Shown in pieces: positions 54,102 through 63,993 of a stretch of 64,000 nt of DNA (positions are counted from its first letter, which is position 1; each line of letters starts with the position of its first letter). Source of the stretch: Paenibacillus sp. LHD-117 (GTDB taxonomy: Bacteria; Bacillota; Bacilli; Paenibacillales; Paenibacillaceae); contig NZ_JAVFVT010000005.1 in the NCBI RefSeq assembly GCF_030929555.1, positions 171,219 through 235,218 of the forward strand, read 5' to 3'. The notes beneath the pieces were generated by a model. It saw only the letters and a list, made by a program, of their open reading frames with translations. It had not been told where the DNA came from and did no database searches. The position numbers were made by a program, and so were the translations under genes.

Positions 54102-55169
54102 TCACTCCTTCTTCGCTTTCGGTCCGAACGGACGGAACAACAGCTTAACGATTCCCGGGGCCGCCACGAAAAAGATAATAATGGCGATGACCATCCGGAT
54201 AATTTCCCCGGGCACCTCGGCGCCGAAGCTCATCCCTTGCGAGCCGTAGGTAAGCGCCCCGAACAGGACGGACGAGAAGAGAACGCCGATCGCGCCGTTC
54301 CCGCCGAGCAAGGCGACCGCGATGCCATCGAAGCCGAGTCCGGATGTCACGGAGCTGATCGCGACGTATTTGAACACGCCGAGCACCTCGAAGGTGCCGA
54401 CCAGGCCGCCGAACAGGCCGGAGATGAACATCGTGCGCACGATAACGCCCTGAACCTTCATGCCCGCGTATTTGGCCGCATCCGGATTAAATCCGACCGT
54501 CCTCAGCTCATACCCCCATCTGGTTCTGTCCACGTAGAAGTAGTAGAAAATAACCGCAAGAATCGCAATCAGGAAACCCCAGTGAATGCGCGCGCCGTCC
54601 ATCAGCTCCGATAGCCAGCCGATCTGGATGCTCGCAGAGTCGTGGATAAGCGCAGAACGCTGCGTGCCCTCTTGGGGCATGAACGTACGGATCGCGTACT
54701 GGCTAATGTACAGCGCGATAAAGTTAAACATGATGCACGTAATGACTTCGTTGACGCCCCGCTTCGCTTTGATATAGCCGACCAGGGCGCCCCATAGTCC
54801 TCCGAGCAACGCGCCGAACACGATCGCAGCGAGTGCATGAAGGAAAGGCGGCAGCTGAAGCTGCGTGCCCACGATCAACGCGCCGAGCGAGCCCATGACG
54901 ATCTGCCCGTCCACCCCGATATTAAACAGTCCGCTCCGGAACGCGATCGCGACGGCTAAGCCGCACATAACGAGCGGAACGATGCTTCTGAGCGCTTCCC
55001 CGATATCGTAGCTGCCACCGAAAATCTTCGTAAGCAGCGAACCGTAAGCCAATAGCGGATCGTACCCGCCGATCAGCATGATGATCGCGCCGATGAAGAG
55101 CCCGAGGCCAATCGCGACGACGGGTATGACGAAGGTTCGAAGATCGAGCGTATATCTAGGTTTCATCAT
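54102..55169 (-). CDS. Nucleoside ABC transporter permease (NupP/YufP-like)
   Basis: 355 residues, about eight to ten TM helices, BPD_transp_2 family, with R-S-G-L-F-N-I-G-V-D-G-Q near 80. The start overlaps the ATPase gene end by 14 bp, giving translational coupling; GGAAGGGGG precedes the paired ATG codons. Confidence 0.9.
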   Translation of the reverse strand: MMKPRYTLDLRTFVIPVVAIGLGLFIGAIIMLIGGYDPLLAYGSLLTKIFGGSYDIGEALRSIVPLVMCGLAVAIAFRSGLFNIGVDGQIVMGSLGALIVGTQLQLPPFLHALAAIVFGALLGGLWGALVGYIKAKRGVNEVITCIMFNFIALYISQYAIRTFMPQEGTQRSALIHDSASIQIGWLSELMDGARIHWGFLIAILAVIFYYFYVDRTRWGYELRTVGFNPDAAKYAGMKVQGVIVRTMFISGLFGGLVGTFEVLGVFKYVAISSVTSGLGFDGIAVALLGGNGAIGVLFSSVLFGALTYGSQGMSFGAEVPGEIIRMVIAIIIFFVAAPGIVKLLFRPFGPKAKKE

Positions 55170-56697
55170 GAAGAATGCCCCCTTCCCGCTTGCCCGCCAT
55201 CATCAAGCCGAGCTCTTGGTCGTTCGTTGTTTCCGGCGTCGTCTCGCCGACGATATGTCCGCCGGATACGACCAGAATGCGGTCGGACACGTTCAGGATT
55301 TCTTCCAGCTCGAATGAAACGAGCAGCACGGCTTTCCCCTGATCGCGCAGCGCGACAAGCTGCTTATGCACGAATTCGATCGCCCCGACGTCGAGGCCCC
55401 TTGTCGGCTGAGCCGCAAGCATCACGACCGGATCCTTGTCGATCTCCCTGGCGATAATGATCTTTTGCTGATTGCCTCCCGACATGGATCGCACCTTCGT
55501 GCCGATGCCGGGCGTACGAACGTCGAATTCGCCGACCAAACGCGCCGCCATGCCATCCCTTGCCTCGGCGTCGATAAGTCCGAACCGATTCATGCCCGGA
55601 CGATAATAGGTTTGCAGGATTGTATTTTCACTGACCGTAAAGTCAAGGACAAGTCCATGTTTATGCCGATCCTGCGGAATATGCGAGATTCCGCGTTCGG
55701 AGATGGCGCGCGGCGAATGATTCGCGATGCTGGCGCCTAGCAGCCGGATATCGCCGGATCGGACCGGCCTCATCCCGGTAATGGCTTCGATAAGCTCCGT
55801 CTGGCCGTTGCCGTCCACGCCGGCGATGCCTACGATCTCGCCTGCCCGCACCGAGAAGGAGAGGCCGTTCACCGCCTGTTTGCCGTTATCGCCGTGAACG
55901 ACGATATTTTCCACTTCCAGGTACACGTCTTTCGGTGTTGCCGCTTGTTTTTCCGTTGCCAAGTTGACGACTTTCCCGACCATCTTCTCCGCCAATTGCT
56001 GCGGGTTCGTCGAAGCGACCTCTACGGTCTCGATGACCTTGCCTCGGCGAATAATCGTGCACGTATCGGCGATTTCCATAATCTCTTTCAGCTTGTGGGT
56101 AATGAGAATGATCGACTTGCCTTCCGCGACCAGACGTTTCATAATGTCCAGCAGCTCGACGATTTCCTGGGGCGTCAGCACCGCCGTTGGTTCATCGAAG
56201 ATCAGAATATCCGCTCCGCGATAAAGCGTCTTCAAAATTTCCACGCGCTGCTGCATGCCGACGCTGATCGAGTCGATCGTCGCCTCGGGATCCACGTCCA
56301 GCTTGTAGCGCTCGGACAGCTCCCGGACCTTCTTGGCCGCCCCTTTGCCGTCGACCCTCGCGCCGCGCTTCGGCTCCATCCCGAGAATGATGTTCTCCGT
56401 CACGGTGAAGGTCTCGACCAGCTTGAAGTGCTGATGCACCATGCCAATGCCAAGTTCGATCGCCTTGTTCGGACTATCGATCCGCTCCGGCTTGCCGCCC
56501 ACGAGAATCTCGCCCTCATCCGGCTGATACAATCCGAACACGATGCTCATCAACGTCGATTTGCCCGCGCCGTTCTCTCCTAGCAGCGCATGAATTTCTC
56601 CGCGCCGCAGTCCGAAGCCGATCGAATCGTTCGCCACAACCCCGGGAAATCGTTTCGTGATCCCCTTCAGCTCCAAAACATGATCTGCATGAACCAC
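55156..56697 (-). CDS. Nucleoside ABC transporter ATP-binding protein (NupO/YufO-like)
   Basis: 513 residues with two fused ABC domains. First: Walker A G-E-N-G-A-G-K-S (about 38), signature S-V-G-M-Q-Q-R, Walker B I-L-I-F-D-E-P. Second: degenerate Walker A G-V-D-G-N-G-Q-T near 294 and signature S-G-G-N-Q-Q near 418, with A-A-Q-P-T-R-G-L in place of the usual Walker B end. This asymmetry is normal for sugar/nucleoside importers of this class. Start is GTG 56697 after AAGGAGGG. Confidence 0.92.
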   Translation of the reverse strand: MVHADHVLELKGITKRFPGVVANDSIGFGLRRGEIHALLGENGAGKSTLMSIVFGLYQPDEGEILVGGKPERIDSPNKAIELGIGMVHQHFKLVETFTVTENIILGMEPKRGARVDGKGAAKKVRELSERYKLDVDPEATIDSISVGMQQRVEILKTLYRGADILIFDEPTAVLTPQEIVELLDIMKRLVAEGKSIILITHKLKEIMEIADTCTIIRRGKVIETVEVASTNPQQLAEKMVGKVVNLATEKQAATPKDVYLEVENIVVHGDNGKQAVNGLSFSVRAGEIVGIAGVDGNGQTELIEAITGMRPVRSGDIRLLGASIANHSPRAISERGISHIPQDRHKHGLVLDFTVSENTILQTYYRPGMNRFGLIDAEARDGMAARLVGEFDVRTPGIGTKVRSMSGGNQQKIIIAREIDKDPVVMLAAQPTRGLDVGAIEFVHKQLVALRDQGKAVLLVSFELEEILNVSDRILVVSGGHIVGETTPETTNDQELGLMMAGKREGGILHDET

Positions 56698-56719
56698 ACG
56701 GAACCCTCCTTATTCCCGC

Positions 56720-56746
56720 CCCCTGCCGCAAGGCTCACGGCAGGGG
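56720..56746 (-). other. Intercistronic stem-loop between BMP and ATPase genes
   Basis: Perfect 9-bp GC-rich stem CCCCTGCCG / CGGCAGGGG with no following T-run. It probably stabilises the 3' end of the binding-protein message and lowers expression of the downstream genes. Confidence 0.7.
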
Positions 56747-56757
56747 ACGGCATCCTC

Positions 56758-57816
56758 TTATTTCTCAGGCACGACGATTTCGCCGCTTATGATTTTTTCA
56801 CGGTATTCCTCGACTCTGGCGAGTACGTCCGCAGGCACGTTTTTGCTCGACGTCGGCGCGATGTCCACGCCTTTCTCCTTCAGACCCATCAGCGTGACTT
56901 TGCCGCCTGGGAAGCTGCCCTCCGCCAGGCTCTTCGACACTTGGTACACCGCTTCGTCTACTTTCTTGATCATGGACGTCAGCGTAACCTCGTCGCCGAA
57001 CGTGAGGGATTGGTCCTTGTCGACGCCGATGACCCATACTTTGCCGCCGCTGCTGTTGCGTTCGGTCGCTTCGTTGAATACGCCGTTGCCGGACAAGCCC
57101 GCCGCGTGGAATATAATATCTGCGCCGTCGTTGTACATGGTGGAAGCCGCCGATTTGCCCATGTCCACGCGGTTGAACAAACCGATGTAGTTGACGATGA
57201 GCTTCGCATCCGGATTAACGGCTTTGATGCCCTCCCGGAAGCCGGCTTCGAATCGCTTGATCACCGGAATATCCATGCCGCCGACAAAACCGATCTTCTG
57301 CGTCTTGGTCGTCAGTCCCGCAATGACGCCGACGAGGAACGCGCCCTCTTGCTCCTTGAAGGACACCGCTGCCACGTTCGGCAGGACAAGGTCGGAGTCG
57401 ACGATGCCGAACTTCGCGTCCGGATTTTCTTCGGACAGCTGCTTGACCGCGTCGGCCAGCGTGAACGCTGTCGCCCAAGTCAGGTCGTAGCCCGCCTTCA
57501 CGAATTGGTTCAGGCTGGGCACCACGTCGCCGTCGGTCTTCGGCTCCAGGTATTTGACATCGAAGCCATGATCCTTCTGCAGCTGCTGCAGCGCTTCCCA
57601 AGCGCTCTGGTTAAACGATTTGTCGTTGACGCTTCCGAGATCCGTGACCATGCCGACCTTCAGCTTCTTAAGCCCTTCGCCGCCTGAATCGCCTTGCGCG
57701 GCTTGGTTCCCGCCTTCTCCCGCTGCTCCGTTATTGCCCTTCTGTCCGCCGCAAGCCGTCAGTACCAGTACACATACGAGAAATAAAGGCAGTGCCGTTT
57801 TCATCCATTTTTTCAT
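56758..57816 (-). CDS. BMP-family nucleoside-binding lipoprotein (NupN/YufN-like)
   Basis: 352 residues. Lipobox L-T-A-C near residue 22, a Gly/Asn-rich linker, then the BMP/PnrA fold (V-G-M-V-T-D-L-G-S-V-N-D-K-S-F-N near 55). Captures nucleosides outside the cell. GGGGGAA precedes the ATG. 13 bp behind deoB and cotranscribed with it. Confidence 0.9.
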   Translation of the reverse strand: MKKWMKTALPLFLVCVLVLTACGGQKGNNGAAGEGGNQAAQGDSGGEGLKKLKVGMVTDLGSVNDKSFNQSAWEALQQLQKDHGFDVKYLEPKTDGDVVPSLNQFVKAGYDLTWATAFTLADAVKQLSEENPDAKFGIVDSDLVLPNVAAVSFKEQEGAFLVGVIAGLTTKTQKIGFVGGMDIPVIKRFEAGFREGIKAVNPDAKLIVNYIGLFNRVDMGKSAASTMYNDGADIIFHAAGLSGNGVFNEATERNSSGGKVWVIGVDKDQSLTFGDEVTLTSMIKKVDEAVYQVSKSLAEGSFPGGKVTLMGLKEKGVDIAPTSSKNVPADVLARVEEYREKIISGEIVVPEK

Positions 57817-57829
57817 TGCGATTTCCCCC

Positions 57830-59068
57830 TTATGATCTAGTGGCCTTGCTGTTTCCCCGAGCTTCTGCTGCGGTACGGTCGTCGCCGATTGCCGTTAAAC
57901 GGTCGAGGAAGCTTGTCCCGATAGCCAGTTCCGCCACCCCGAAGTTGTCCGCGATCGTCGCGGCCAAATCCGCGAACGTGTTTCTTATGCCGATGCTTCC
58001 TGCCGCCTCCGAGAACCGAGGGTTGTAGATCAGAATCGGCACGTATTCCCGGGTATGGTCGGTGCCCAGATACGTGGGATCGTTCCCGTGATCGGCCGTA
58101 ATGACCAGCAGATCGCCGTTGCCCGTATGCCGCATAAGCTCAGGGATATAATGATCAAACTCTTCCAGACATGCCGCATACCCGAGCGGATCGCGGCGAT
58201 GGCCGTATAAAGAGTCAAAATCAACAAGATTCGCGAAAATCAGCCCGCCGGAGCTTTCCTTCATCAGGTCGATCGTCGTCCGAATGCCGTCCAGGTTGCT
58301 CTTGGTCGGGTATGACTTCGTAATGCCGATCCCCGTGAAAATATCGTTGATCTTCCCGACGGAGCGAACCTCGTACCCGCCTTGCTTCAGATGGTCGAGC
58401 ACCGTCGCCCCGAAGGGCTGCAGTGCGTAATCATGCCGGTTCGGCGTGCGTTCGAAGGCTCCCGGTCTGCCGACATACGGCCTGGCGATGATTCGCCCGA
58501 CCATGTAAGGATCATGAAGCGTCAGCTCCCGGGCGATCTCGCAGGCGCGGAACAATTCCTCAAGCGGGATCGCGTCTTCGTGCGCCGCGATCTGCATGAC
58601 GCTGTCGGCCGACGTATAGACGATCCATGCGCCGGTCTGGAGCTGTTCTTCCCCGTATTCGTCCAGAATGTCCGTGCCGGAGGCGGGTTTGTTGCCTACG
58701 ACCTTGCGGCCGGTCTTCGCTTCGAAGATCTCGATCAGCTCTGCCGGGAAACCGTTCGGGTATACCTGGAAAGGGGATTCCACCTTAAGCCCCATCAGCT
58801 CCCAATGCCCGGTCATCGTGTCCTTGCCGACCGAGACCTCCGCCATCTTGCCGTAGGCGGCCAGCGGCTGCTCCGCGGCGGGAACCGCTTGAAGGTTCGC
58901 AATGTTGCCAAGGCCCAGCTTCTGCAAATTCGGCAGCCGGATCTCCGGCACCCGTTCGCAGATGTGGCCCAGCGTATGCGAGCCTTCGTCTCCGAATGCC
59001 GCCGCATCCGGCAGCTCGCCGATGCCGACGCTGTCGAGAACGATGACGGTGATGCGTTCAAATCTCAT
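57830..59068 (-). CDS. deoB: Phosphopentomutase
   Basis: 412 residues, slightly longer than the usual 390-400 owing to a C-terminal tail. Alkaline-phosphatase-like fold: V-L-D-S-V-G-I-G near 10, phosphorylated Thr in K-D-T-M-T-G-H-W-E near 85, metal ligands D-F-D-S-L-Y-G-H-R and I-T-A-D-H-G-N-D. Converts (deoxy)ribose 1-phosphate to the 5-phosphate. AGAGGGAA precedes the ATG. First gene of the leftward nucleoside operon, divergent from the Crp/Fnr gene. Confidence 0.93.
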   Translation of the reverse strand: MRFERITVIVLDSVGIGELPDAAAFGDEGSHTLGHICERVPEIRLPNLQKLGLGNIANLQAVPAAEQPLAAYGKMAEVSVGKDTMTGHWELMGLKVESPFQVYPNGFPAELIEIFEAKTGRKVVGNKPASGTDILDEYGEEQLQTGAWIVYTSADSVMQIAAHEDAIPLEELFRACEIARELTLHDPYMVGRIIARPYVGRPGAFERTPNRHDYALQPFGATVLDHLKQGGYEVRSVGKINDIFTGIGITKSYPTKSNLDGIRTTIDLMKESSGGLIFANLVDFDSLYGHRRDPLGYAACLEEFDHYIPELMRHTGNGDLLVITADHGNDPTYLGTDHTREYVPILIYNPRFSEAAGSIGIRNTFADLAATIADNFGVAELAIGTSFLDRLTAIGDDRTAAEARGNSKATRS

Positions 59069-59204
59069 ATGGCTTCCCTCTTTTCAATATTGCTGCTATC
59101 TTAGTAAGGTATATTTGCTTCGTCTTGTGCCAAAATAAATACTTAACGGCCGCAGCCCGCGGATGGAACGGCACAGTCACACGGACAGGAAAGGATTGGA
59201 CGCC

Positions 59205-59921
59205 ATGATTACAAGCCTCTCAGAAATCCAGATATTCTCCGGTATTCCCGAGGAGGAATTGTCCCAAATCACCCCGTTGCTGAGAGAGCGCCATTTCAAA
59301 AAAAACCATATTCTCATGTTCGAGAACGACGTGAGCGACGAGGTGTACATCATCCGTTCCGGCATGATCAAGATCTACCGCATGCATGAAGGAAGAGAAG
59401 TCGTCCTTAGCATCACGATGCCCGGCGATATCGTCGGCGAAGTCGAGGCGTTGTCGCCCGACCATCATCGCATTTCGTCCATCGAAGCGCTCGAGAACGT
59501 CGCCGTATGGCAAATGTCCCGTCAGGACTTCCTGGATATCGTGGATCGTTACCCTTCCGTATTGCGCAAAGCGTACATCATTCTCGTCGAGCGAATTCGG
59601 ATGCTGAATCGCCAGATCCGCTACTTGACCTTCTACGACGTGCGCGCCAAGGTGGCCAACTTGATTATGGATTTCTACTATAATTTCGGGACGCAGTCTG
59701 ACAGCGGTTTCAAAATTGACTTAAAAATCAATCAATCCTTGATCGCAAGCATGCTCGGAGTGACCCGGGAATCGATCTCCAAGACGCTGGGCGACTTTCA
59801 GAATGAAGGGCTGATCGACATTCGGGACAAATACTTTCATCTCCTCGCCAAGGACCGGTTGGAGGTCATCTGCAACGGCACCGAGGAATTTCCCGAGCTC
59901 CGCAAATGGTACAAGCGTTAG
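59205..59921 (+). CDS. Crp/Fnr-family transcriptional regulator
   Basis: 238 residues. Cyclic-nucleotide-binding-like beta barrel (about 15-125; M-P-G-D-I-V-G-E-V-E) and HTH_Crp (about 150-225). The recognition helix reads T-R-E-S-I-S-K, with Arg-Glu at the positions used by E. coli CRP to read TGTGA. No FNR-type N-terminal cysteine cluster is present. The cAMP-contact R-S pair of CRP is not evident, so the effector is unknown. ATG 59205. A TGTGA-N6-TCACA palindrome lies 66 bp downstream of its stop. Confidence 0.87.
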   Translation: MITSLSEIQIFSGIPEEELSQITPLLRERHFKKNHILMFENDVSDEVYIIRSGMIKIYRMHEGREVVLSITMPGDIVGEVEALSPDHHRISSIEALENVAVWQMSRQDFLDIVDRYPSVLRKAYIILVERIRMLNRQIRYLTFYDVRAKVANLIMDFYYNFGTQSDSGFKIDLKINQSLIASMLGVTRESISKTLGDFQNEGLIDIRDKYFHLLAKDRLEVICNGTEEFPELRKWYKR

Positions 59922-59987
59922 CGGGCGTCTTGCACCAACTATACCGAACAAATGGAAATGAAACCGTTATCAATTTAACGCTTGTTT

Positions 59988-60003
59988 TGTGAACCTGATC
60001 ACA
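59988..60003 (+). promoter_or_regulatory. CRP-like palindrome upstream of deoD
   Basis: TGTGA-ACCTGA-TCACA is a perfect TGTGA-N6-TCACA site, 108 bp before the deoD start, in a position suitable for activation. Confidence 0.65.
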
Positions 60004-60111
60004 AAAACGAGGTAAGCTCTTTAACAGACCGCGCCAATCTGCGCATGCTATGATGGTTTCCGTTCAAGCGTTTTCAAAGGACGACTATACCAATCCATTG
60101 GGGGAGATCAG

Positions 60112-60816
60112 ATGAGTTTTCATATCGAAGCGGCTAAAGGCGACATTGCGGAATCCGTTCTGCTGCCCGGCGATCCGCTGCGCGCCAAGTACATTGCGGA
60201 GACTTTCCTGGATAACGCGGTCTGCTACAACAACGTACGGGGCATGCTCGGATTCACGGGCCTGTATAACGGCAAGCGCGTATCGGTTCAAGGAACTGGC
60301 ATGGGCATGCCGTCGGCTGCCATCTACATTCACGAGCTGATCAACGATTACGGAGCGCAAAATTTGGTTCGCATCGGCACTTGCGGCGCCATCCAGCACG
60401 ACGTCCGCATCCGCGACATCATTATCGCGCAAGCGGCGGCCACCAATTCGGCCATGATCCGGAACGAGTTTCCCGGCTACGACTTCCCGCAAATCGGAAA
60501 CTTCGATTTGATCAAATCGGCCCATGATATCGGCATTAGCAAAGGTCTGTCCCTTCGCGTGGGCAACGTCTTATCCTCCGACATCTTCTACACCGATAGC
60601 AACGACGCGTTCGAGAAGCTCGGCCGGCATGGCGTGCTCGCGGTCGAGATGGAATCGGCGGTGCTCTATTATTTGACCGCCAAGTTCGGGGTAAGAGGGC
60701 TGTCCCTGCTGACCGTCAGCGACCATATTCTGACGGGCGAGCAAACGACAGCGCAAGAGCGGCAAACGACGTTTAACGATATGATCACGGTTGCGCTTGA
60801 GACCGTAACGAAGTAA
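60112..60816 (+). CDS. deoD: Purine-nucleoside phosphorylase, DeoD type
   Basis: 234 residues, the standard hexameric PNP length. Motifs [10 protein letters not shown] near 64, R-I-G-T-C-G-A-I near 86 (phosphate site) and E-M-E-S-A-V-L near 179 (ribose/base contacts). Splits purine nucleosides with phosphate to base and ribose 1-phosphate, which DeoB then isomerises. RBS GGGGGAG. The CRP-like palindrome upstream suggests control by the neighbouring Crp/Fnr protein. Confidence 0.94.
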   Translation: MSFHIEAAKGDIAESVLLPGDPLRAKYIAETFLDNAVCYNNVRGMLGFTGLYNGKRVSVQGTGMGMPSAAIYIHELINDYGAQNLVRIGTCGAIQHDVRIRDIIIAQAAATNSAMIRNEFPGYDFPQIGNFDLIKSAHDIGISKGLSLRVGNVLSSDIFYTDSNDAFEKLGRHGVLAVEMESAVLYYLTAKFGVRGLSLLTVSDHILTGEQTTAQERQTTFNDMITVALETVTK

Positions 60817-60844
60817 ACCACCGCAATAATTGCGGTATAGAATG

Positions 60845-60881
60845 AACGGATGGGGCTCGTATCGGCCTCATCCGTTTTTTT
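60845..60881 (+). terminator. Terminator of deoD
   Basis: AACGGATGGGGC / GGCCTCATCCGTT stem followed by TTTTTT. Confidence 0.85.
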
Positions 60882-61021
60882 CGCGTGCATCCTGCTTCCG
60901 CGACTTCGCCTTGTCACTTGTAACCTTGCAACTATTCGCCGCCGCATGCGTCTATTTGTTAAATGATGGAACAATTTCCGATTGGCTGCCCGCCGATTGG
61001 GGAATCACGAGGTGCGTGCCC

Positions 61022-63754
61022 ATGCGCAAGTCTGCCCTGGCCATAAGCGCGACCGTGCTAGCGGTTGTTGTCCTATTGGCATTGCCCGGATGGAACAAAT
61101 CGTTAGGAGAAGATCGCACTTTTTTGCAATCGGATGCGGCAAACCGGTCCCTTGAAGAGGCTGCTGAAGCGCCGGCTGAGTCTGCCTCCGCGCTTGTGCC
61201 GGAGACTGTCCAGAATGAAGCCGCGGCTGATGCTGCCATGACGGACCGTTTTTGGGTCGCCGCGATGGATGAGGAAGGGGTCCGGCTCTCATTCGCCAAG
61301 GATCACTATGTCCAGCTGCATGATTCGGTTACGACAGGCGATGCCATCGTACATTTCGTTAGCCGCTCTCGGGGAGAAGGCGAGGCGAGTCGTTACGACG
61401 CCATTGTCGTTCGGCCGAAGCTGGCTGATGCGACCTCCTTCCATCTATTCGATTCCGGGGCGGCCGAAGGCAGGTCCGGCCTTTCGAAAGCAGTTGTTTT
61501 GGACAGCGATCGGATCTTGTTCCTGCAAGCGATGGCGGAAGAAGAGCTGCTTGTCCATAGCCTGGTCAGTCTGAATATTCATACGGGCGAGCTGGAGATG
61601 GTAGTTCCGCGCTTCTGGAGCGTTAACCTGCGGGATGAAGCGGCGAAAGAAGACTTTATTTTGGGTCATCATGTCTTGCGCGGTCCAGATGGATCTATCG
61701 CGAAGCTGATGGTGACCAGCTTCAAAGGGAAGCTGTGGGTCTTTTCGTTGGGTCGTGGCAATGAAGGCGAAGGCAGAATCCTTGTCAACTCCGATCCCTA
61801 TCCCGCCTACGGCGATGTGGGCAGCAAGCCGCCGCACGAGCTCCTCTATCCGTCTCCCGATCTGGAACGATTCGTCTACCAGTCGGTAGACGAGAATCAG
61901 ATCATAACCGGCAATGACTTTCGTCTTGTCGATACGGACGGGTTCGATACGATCGCTTCGTTCAACATGAACGAATCGTTGATGCCCATGGATATGGGCA
62001 TCCGGTGGAACGGCGAAAGCAGCCGATTTTTCCTGGAATATGCGCGGAGCGATCGCACGTTAGGCATCTATTACGATAATGCCCATTATTTGTTCGCCGA
62101 AGGGGTTCGGTTTTACGATCGCGACGGCAAGTTGGAGCAAGAGCTGAAAGCGCCTGAGTTCGGGCGATTGAGCGTATTCGGATGGGCGGATGAACATCAT
62201 GCTTTAATCGAGGAGTACCGGCCTGAGCAGAACGGTGAGGAATGGGCGAAGGGAAAGCTGACCTATAAGTTGTTCGACGTACGGAACGGCAAGCTGCGGA
62301 GCCTGACAACCGTCAGGGAAACAGCCGCGTTGGCGGATCCCGTGATCATCCCGTGGGCCGGCGGCAATTACGGCTATGATTCGGCTTCCTTCCTTTTGCT
62401 GGATCGAGCGAACGGACGGGTCTGGGAGCCAAGCGTGAAAGGCCGATTATGGCAAGAAGGCGAGAAGCTCCGTCTGGCTAGCTACACGTATGCCGGAGCT
62501 TTGCTTTACGGCTGGGATGAAAATGGAAGGCGTCTGGCCCTCGAAGGGTTTAACGAAAGCAACGATCTTCTTCATGTGACCGATGACTGGCTGGTCGTTT
62601 GGGACAAGGAATTGGACAATCAAGAACAGGCGCTGCGTTATGCCCCTTTATCGGCGGAGGCAGACAAGCAAACGGATGACGGCCTGGCTTTGCTTTCTTC
62701 GCCGTTCGCGCAAGCTGGTGCAAACGAATGGTGGACGGAGTCGATCAGCTCTATTGCACAATTGGAAAAAACCGCGCTACGTGCTGAAGGCGAGAGCCGC
62801 TTTGGCAAGCTGCGGCTGCGCGCTTTGCCTGGAGAGTTTGGCCGGAGGGACGGCGGCAGCTATAACTATTACGGCACTTACGAGGTGGAATTTGTGGATG
62901 CCGATGGAGCTGTCAAAGCTTTGCCTCCCCTGCGGAACTTGGAGCTGCTGCAGGATGGCGAAGTCGGCCGCATGCACCGGATGTCCTTCCCGGATTACGA
63001 TCTCTTGTTTTTTCAGACACGGCAGTACTCTTTCTCGCAAGGGCATGACCGAACCACGAGTCCCCTATATGCCTATGCGGTGACGAAACAAGGCGAAGCT
63101 TTCCCTTTGACGTTCTCATACGAGATGCCTTCGGGTCTGGCAACGACCCCAGACAGCGTTATCCTTCAGCATACTCCGATCATTGGCGACGGAGACGCGA
63201 TAACGACGCACGCCATGCTCGGGGACGGACATTACGAGCTGGCATGGAAGCCCGATCTGGCAAGCCGAACGCTTACCCTTGCCGCGGCAACGAGCAGAGA
63301 GAGGGAAGATGCGGCTTTGCGGGCCATCACGCAGCGAAGCGCCTTGCTTCTGTCGCGGGCGCTCGGTCTGACCGAAAGCGAGTGGCCGCCGGATGGCCCG
63401 ATGAACGAAGATAAGCTGCGTGAGCTATTCACCGATCAGGCGTGGAGCAATCCCGGATTCCAGCGCATGAAGCAAGATTTCGCGGGCTACGCGGCGGAGG
63501 GGAATCCAAGCCGCGCCTTCCCATGGCCGGCGATCGGCGCCGAGTTCATCGGGCCCGATACCGTGCGCGTTACGTTTATGTTCAATTTGATCTACGCCAT
63601 CGGCAAAGCCGCACATCTGGAAGCCACTCTCAAGCTCGTAGGCCATGAATGGTCGTTCCATGACTTTGGCACGCTGGAGACGGAGCGCTGGGAATCGGAT
63701 GAATTGCTTCCGGGCTACGACGGGCTCGTTATTCGGGACGAATTGGAGCTTTGA
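61022..63754 (+). CDS. Large secreted or membrane-anchored protein, beta-propeller-like
   Basis: 910 residues from ATG 61022 (GAGGTG upstream); the frame extends to 60830 but that part overlaps the deoD terminator. An N-terminal hydrophobic segment (L-A-I-S-A-T-V-L-A-V-V-V-L-L-A-L-P) is a signal anchor or signal peptide. Most of the rest is beta-rich with loosely repeated Y-P-S-P-D-L-E-R-F-V-Y-type blades like those of TolB/YncE propellers. The last 150 residues differ (helical, then F-M-F-N-L-I-Y-A-I near 875). No catalytic motif seen; function unknown. Confidence 0.7.
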   Translation: MRKSALAISATVLAVVVLLALPGWNKSLGEDRTFLQSDAANRSLEEAAEAPAESASALVPETVQNEAAADAAMTDRFWVAAMDEEGVRLSFAKDHYVQLHDSVTTGDAIVHFVSRSRGEGEASRYDAIVVRPKLADATSFHLFDSGAAEGRSGLSKAVVLDSDRILFLQAMAEEELLVHSLVSLNIHTGELEMVVPRFWSVNLRDEAAKEDFILGHHVLRGPDGSIAKLMVTSFKGKLWVFSLGRGNEGEGRILVNSDPYPAYGDVGSKPPHELLYPSPDLERFVYQSVDENQIITGNDFRLVDTDGFDTIASFNMNESLMPMDMGIRWNGESSRFFLEYARSDRTLGIYYDNAHYLFAEGVRFYDRDGKLEQELKAPEFGRLSVFGWADEHHALIEEYRPEQNGEEWAKGKLTYKLFDVRNGKLRSLTTVRETAALADPVIIPWAGGNYGYDSASFLLLDRANGRVWEPSVKGRLWQEGEKLRLASYTYAGALLYGWDENGRRLALEGFNESNDLLHVTDDWLVVWDKELDNQEQALRYAPLSAEADKQTDDGLALLSSPFAQAGANEWWTESISSIAQLEKTALRAEGESRFGKLRLRALPGEFGRRDGGSYNYYGTYEVEFVDADGAVKALPPLRNLELLQDGEVGRMHRMSFPDYDLLFFQTRQYSFSQGHDRTTSPLYAYAVTKQGEAFPLTFSYEMPSGLATTPDSVILQHTPIIGDGDAITTHAMLGDGHYELAWKPDLASRTLTLAAATSREREDAALRAITQRSALLLSRALGLTESEWPPDGPMNEDKLRELFTDQAWSNPGFQRMKQDFAGYAAEGNPSRAFPWPAIGAEFIGPDTVRVTFMFNLIYAIGKAAHLEATLKLVGHEWSFHDFGTLETERWESDELLPGYDGLVIRDELEL

Positions 63755-63795
63755 CGCCATCGCGATCCATGAAGGCCCTGCCAGCCAAACGAAAG

Positions 63796-63830
63796 AGGGG
63801 ACGCGCATCTGCGGGGCGTCCCCTATTCTT
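63796..63830 (+). terminator. Terminator of the large secreted protein gene
   Basis: AGGGGACGC / GCGTCCCCT stem followed by ATTCTTCG. Confidence 0.65.
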
Positions 63831-63993
63831 CGATTAACCTGTATATCGATCTGAAATTCCGTAACCATTCCATTCGATGATCTAGCTATGATGAACGTAA
63901 AAACAGCCCCGTATGTGCTTCACGTCGTAGGTTAAAAATGGGAAGTAAGAACACAACCATTTTCAGAGCTACATAGCAAAAGGAGCTGTTACT

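Noticed and set aside
53114..59069. Purine riboswitch controlling the nucleoside operon
   Set aside because: Gaps between genes are too short, and the leader before deoB shows no purine-aptamer core.
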